A DNA stretch of 8,872 nt, from positions 1 through 8,872 of the forward strand of contig CANFQR010000039.1 of the NCBI GenBank assembly GCA_947449125.1. Reading direction: 5' to 3'. Below the pieces are notes generated by a model that was not told where the DNA came from, did no database searches, and was given only the letters and a program-made list of their open reading frames with translations. Source of the DNA: Bacteroidota bacterium (GTDB lineage: Bacteria > Bacteroidota > Bacteroidia > B-17B0 > Aurantibacillaceae). Numbering within the stretch: position 1 is the stretch's first letter; every line of letters starts with the position of its first letter. This document shows, piece after piece, positions 6,031 through 8,872 of the stretch. Position numbers and translations under genes: made by a program.

Positions 6031-7974
6031 TTAAATAGTAAAAGTTCGCTTACCTAACACCTCCTCTAAATCACTTTTATAAACCACCTCTTTCTCGAGT
6101 AAACGTTTAGCTAAATCATCTAATTTATTTCTGTTTAATTCAAGTAAATTTTTTGCTCTAGTATGGGCATCTTCTATGATTTTTCTGACTTCATCGTCAA
6201 TTAACATCGCTGTAGATTCACTATAAGGTTTTTGTATAGAACTTTCATACTCTCCGGTTGAATCATAAAAACTAACATGACCAATTTTTTTACTTAATCC
6301 TAAATTTGCCACCATCATGTAGGCCTGTTTGGTGATTTTTTCGAGATCATCTAATGCTCCAGAAGAAGCTTCGTTAAAAACAATTTCTTCTGCAACTCTT
6401 CCGCCCAAAGCGGCGCAAATAAAATCAAAAAACTGAGAATAGGTAATTATCTGTCTCTCTTCAGGTAAATACCAAGCGCCGCCTAACGATTTCCCTCTTG
6501 GAATGATTGTTACTTTTTGTAATGAATCTATATTCTTTAAAAACCAACTTACCACCGCATGACCGGCTTCGTGATATGCTATAATGTTTTTTTCAATCGG
6601 AGAAATTAATTTAGATTTCTTTTCAATACCCGCCATCATTCTATCAATTGCATCAAAAAAATCTTGTGTATCAATAGATAATTTCTTTTTTCTTGCGGCA
6701 ATGAGCGCTGCTTCGTTACAAACATTGGCAATGTCTGCGCCAGAAAAACCGGGTGTTTGCGTTGCTAAATAAACTACATCAACGTTTGTATCGATTACTA
6801 ACGATTTCATATGAACACCAAAAATGGCAATTCGTTCCTGCTTATTTGGCAACTCTAAATAAATATGCCTATCAAAACGACCTGCTCTTAGTAATGCTGG
6901 GTCAAGAATATCTGCTCGATTAGTTGCTGCTAAAACAATTACACCCGTGTTTGGATCAAAGCCATCAAGTTCGGCTAGTAACTGATTAAGCGTACTATCT
7001 CTCTCATCATTGGCCTGAAAGGAAATAGACTTACTCCTTAATCTTCCTATAGTATCAATCTCGTCAATAAATATAATACTTGGCGCTTTACGCTTGGCTT
7101 TTTCAAATAAATCTCGAACACGCGAAGCACCTACACCAACAAACATTTCAATAAATTCTGAACCCGATAACGAAAAAAACGGAACTTCGGCTTCACCGGC
7201 CACAGCTTTAGCCATTAATGTTTTACCAGTACCAGGTGCTCCAACCAACAATATACCTTTTGGAATTTTAGCTCCTAACTTTGTGTAATTTTCGGGATGT
7301 TTTAAAAAATCTACAATCTCCATTACTTCAACTTTAGCTTCTTCGTAACCTGCCAAATCCTTAAATGTGATGTTAGAATACTTGCCTTTTTCATATAATT
7401 TAGGATTAGAGCGGCCAAAATCAAAAATAGTATTGCCAGTTCTGCCAACACCAGAAGTAATTCGTCGAATAATAAAAAACCATAAAAAAATAAATAACAG
7501 TATCGGAAAAATCCATGAAAGTAATTTTGGTAAATAACTCTCTCTTTTAACATAATCCACCACAAGTTTATCTTTTTCTAGTAAGCCTGCTTGAGCAGCA
7601 TCAAGTTTTTTCTCAAACAAATCCACAGATCCAATCGCAAAATAAAAATGCGGACCATTATTTACATTACCCCAAAAGCCAGTTGAAACTGAATTATATT
7701 TAGCCTTACGTAAACTTTCTTTTTTAATATATACTTCGGCTATTTCATTATTAACTATGTCAACTTTTTCAACATCATTATCATTTAGCATCTCATGATT
7801 AAACTTTTCCCAATTTATTAAAGTTAAATTCGAATTGTTATTAAATAAAAAATAGATAAAAACTAAACCAACAATTACAACAATGTATAGCAAAAATGTA
7901 AAAGGATTTGAAGATCTGCTTGTGCCCTCTTCTTCCGAATAATTAGGTGAATTTTGAGAATCAAAATTTGACAT
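6031..7974 (-). CDS. ftsH: ATP-dependent zinc metalloprotease FtsH
   Basis: This 647-residue membrane-anchored AAA+ protease forms hexamers in the inner membrane and degrades misfolded membrane proteins and regulatory substrates. A polar N-terminal tail (1-24) is followed by a membrane helix at about 26-45, a periplasmic domain (46-148) and a second helix at 150-170. The AAA+ module has Walker A GAPGTGKT (245-252), pore loop MFVG (277-280), Walker B IIFIDEID (300-307) and the second region of homology NRADILDPALLRAGRFDR (352-369). The peptidase has HEAGH (468-472) with the third zinc ligand probably D543. All catalytic residues are intact and the length is normal. The linker between Walker B and NQLL (311-328) and parts of the peptidase look divergent from the Bacteroidota norm I know. 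The gene lies 21 bases behind a DUF4136 lipoprotein gene, an unusual neighbour, so it may be a second FtsH paralogue. Confidence 0.97.
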   Translation of the reverse strand: MSNFDSQNSPNYSEEEGTSRSSNPFTFLLYIVVIVGLVFIYFLFNNNSNLTLINWEKFNHEMLNDNDVEKVDIVNNEIAEVYIKKESLRKAKYNSVSTGFWGNVNNGPHFYFAIGSVDLFEKKLDAAQAGLLEKDKLVVDYVKRESYLPKLLSWIFPILLFIFLWFFIIRRITSGVGRTGNTIFDFGRSNPKLYEKGKYSNITFKDLAGYEEAKVEVMEIVDFLKHPENYTKLGAKIPKGILLVGAPGTGKTLMAKAVAGEAEVPFFSLSGSEFIEMFVGVGASRVRDLFEKAKRKAPSIIFIDEIDTIGRLRSKSISFQANDERDSTLNQLLAELDGFDPNTGVIVLAATNRADILDPALLRAGRFDRHIYLELPNKQERIAIFGVHMKSLVIDTNVDVVYLATQTPGFSGADIANVCNEAALIAARKKKLSIDTQDFFDAIDRMMAGIEKKSKLISPIEKNIIAYHEAGHAVVSWFLKNIDSLQKVTIIPRGKSLGGAWYLPEERQIITYSQFFDFICAALGGRVAEEIVFNEASSGALDDLEKITKQAYMMVANLGLSKKIGHVSFYDSTGEYESSIQKPYSESTAMLIDDEVRKIIEDAHTRAKNLLELNRNKLDDLAKRLLEKEVVYKSDLEEVLGKRTFTI

Positions 7975-7995
7975 ATTTAAAATATTAAATAAAAT

Positions 7996-8625
7996 TTATT
8001 TTTGGTATTGACTTAAAGGCTCAACCGGAAATTTTTTAATAATTGCTTCAATAGCCGGGTGTATGTCGCGATTAACATTTTTGTAATTATAAATATCAAC
8101 ATCGGTACTTCCCAGCCAAATTAGTTTTTTATTTTTTCGATCATAGACATTTAATGTAATCGAACCTTCTATGTAATTTAAATTCTGTATATAATAATTG
8201 GGCGTAAAATAATAAACTGGGTAAGAACGGTAGTAATAATCAAAATGATATGGGTGAAAATAAATACTATGATAATAATACCTATTGTAATAATAAGGCC
8301 ATGGATTTTGATAAAACAAAGTTTCTTTATTCCTTTTCTGATTCACTATCGTTAATTGTAAGAGAACATCTGGTGAATCTGCATCCAAAATAAAACCACG
8401 TTCAAAAAAACATTTACCAAAAAAATTTCGAATATTATTTCTTATAATTTCATTATTATAGGGCCTATTAATCGTATCGGTATTATCTGGTAACCACGCA
8501 AACGATTTATAATTAGAAAAATTTATATCATTATCCGTGCTAGTAGCTACATCATAATAAACTTCACAAGCAAAAAATACATTTAAAAAGCATAATATCG
8601 AACAACGAATCAAAATTGTTTTCAT
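7996..8625 (-). CDS. DUF4136-type lipoprotein with tyrosine-rich segment
   Basis: This 209-residue protein starts with a signal peptide ending FFAC, with Cys20 the likely lipidation site; the -3 phenylalanine is unusual but such relaxed lipoboxes occur in Bacteroidota. The body follows the DUF4136 plan: YYDVATSTDNDINFSNYKSF (23-42), SPDVLLQLTI (84-93), then a GSITLNVYDRKNKKLIWLG block (154-172) and a closing AIEAIIKKFP helix. Between these is an aromatic insert, about residues 105-151, with 18 tyrosines plus His, Phe and Pro. DUF4136 lipoproteins are envelope proteins of unknown biochemical function. The gene is 21 bases upstream of ftsH with no promoter visible between them, so the two are probably one operon, which hints at an envelope quality-control role. 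The outer membrane is the likely site, facing the periplasm. Family call is good; function unknown. Confidence 0.85.
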   Translation of the reverse strand: MKTILIRCSILCFLNVFFACEVYYDVATSTDNDINFSNYKSFAWLPDNTDTINRPYNNEIIRNNIRNFFGKCFFERGFILDADSPDVLLQLTIVNQKRNKETLFYQNPWPYYYNRYYYHSIYFHPYHFDYYYRSYPVYYFTPNYYIQNLNYIEGSITLNVYDRKNKKLIWLGSTDVDIYNYKNVNRDIHPAIEAIIKKFPVEPLSQYQK

Positions 8626-8657
8626 AATCTATTTGGTAAATATCCATTCAACCTTAA

Positions 8658-8665
8658 CAAAAATA
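8658..8665 (-). promoter_or_regulatory. -7 box for the DUF4136-ftsH operon
   Basis: The minus strand reads TATTTTTG, a full match to TAnnTTTG, 33 bases upstream of the lipoprotein ATG. No TTTG-like -33 element is found 19-21 bases above it, so the promoter may be weak or need an activator. Confidence 0.45.
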
Positions 8666-8710
8666 TATGACAACAAGTATTGTATGATATGATTAAAACA
8701 ATAACTCTAT

Positions 8711-8742
8711 ACAGAAAACACAAAGGCGGTAATTAAACCGCC
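8711..8742 (-). terminator. Intrinsic terminator for a transcript entering from the right
   Basis: On the minus strand GGCGGT and ACCGCC (8742-8737 and 8730-8725) pair perfectly around TTAATT and are followed by a U-rich tail, TTTGTGTTTTCTG. Outer bases CAA/TTG and CTATAC/GTATAG can lengthen the stem. The plus-strand tail (CTTGTATAG) is not U-rich, so the minus direction is favoured. It would insulate the DUF4136-ftsH promoter from whatever is transcribed beyond the right edge. Confidence 0.6.
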
Positions 8743-8752
8743 CTTGTATAGA

Positions 8753-8781
8753 ATAAGGTTTGTTTCTTAGACAAGCCTTAT
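8753..8781. other. Strong hairpin of unknown role
   Basis: Eleven-base arms ATAAGGTTTGT and ACAAGCCTTAT surround the 7-base loop TTCTTAG. All positions pair as plus-strand RNA, one of them as a U-G wobble; as minus-strand RNA that position becomes a C-A mismatch. No U tract follows closely on either strand. It lies 10 bases from the terminator stem. Confidence 0.5.
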
Positions 8782-8811
8782 GACATTTAACCAAATCACT
8801 CCGCCTAAATT

Positions 8812-8829
8812 CACTAATTTCTCTTAGTG
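8812..8829. other. Short perfect hairpin near the right edge
   Basis: CACTAA and TTAGTG form a perfect 6-base stem with a 6-base loop. It is the third inverted repeat in about 120 bases and may belong to the same structured RNA, or to the 3' end of a gene lying beyond the edge. Confidence 0.35.
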
Positions 8830-8872
8830 TTTCGATTAAAAAAATTACATCTGTTAAAATGTTTAATCTTTA

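Noticed and set aside
6584..7565. Short open frames inside ftsH (plus 6584-6772, plus 7094-7288, minus 7323-7565)
   Set aside because: All overlap the well-supported FtsH reading frame and have no recognisable content.
8696..8869. A 58-codon minus-strand frame without stops across the hairpin region
   Set aside because: It has no ATG, follows an in-frame TAA at the window edge, and runs through the terminator stem; its translation shows no family feature.
8814..8872. Possible C-terminal tail of a minus-strand gene entering from the right, ending at a TAG at 8814-8816
   Set aside because: Only 18 codons are visible before the stop and they match nothing I recognise. It fits with a terminator downstream but could be chance in AT-rich DNA.

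Overview
This is an AT-rich window in which every supported gene lies on the minus strand. Several things point to a member of the Bacteroidota: TAnnTTTG-type -7 boxes, one of them paired with a TTTG -33 box; almost no Shine-Dalgarno sequences; MKK-type lipoproteins; a DUF4136 lipoprotein; and a small PEIKP-repeat protein. I cannot place it below phylum. I saw no tRNA, rRNA, CRISPR array, insertion sequence or phage gene, and no gene-free stretch longer than 300 bases.

Layout from left to right (transcription runs right to left). 1-394: the first 131 codons of a DegT/DnrJ/EryC1/StrS sugar aminotransferase, cut by the window edge. 482-673: a 63-residue proline-rich protein. 778-1869: a membrane fatty acid desaturase with a front-end type third histidine box. 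1919-2395: a YbhB/PEBP-family protein. 2488-2898: a four-helix membrane protein of unknown function. 3020-3895: a coiled-coil lipoprotein. 3994-4392 and 4435-4683: a TerB-like helical protein and a PepSY-like small protein, probably one transcript. 4783-5856: a response-regulator receiver fused to a Crp/Fnr-type regulator. 6031-7974 with 7996-8625: an FtsH protease and an upstream DUF4136 lipoprotein, 21 bases apart and probably one operon. 8626-8872: non-coding, with a promoter, an intrinsic terminator and further hairpins.

The most interesting signal is regulatory. The Crp/Fnr-type regulator carries an FNR-like ExxSR recognition helix. A perfect TGAC-N4-GTCA dyad lies upstream of its own gene and another upstream of the coiled-coil lipoprotein gene. 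Each abuts the -33 region of a Bacteroidota-type promoter and is centred about 30 bases upstream of the -7 box, which is class II activator geometry. A one-mismatch copy precedes the PepSY-like/TerB-like pair. I infer a small local regulon controlled by an orphan, phosphorylation-gated FNR-like regulator. The other genes look like ordinary housekeeping or envelope functions, with no obvious pathway joining them.
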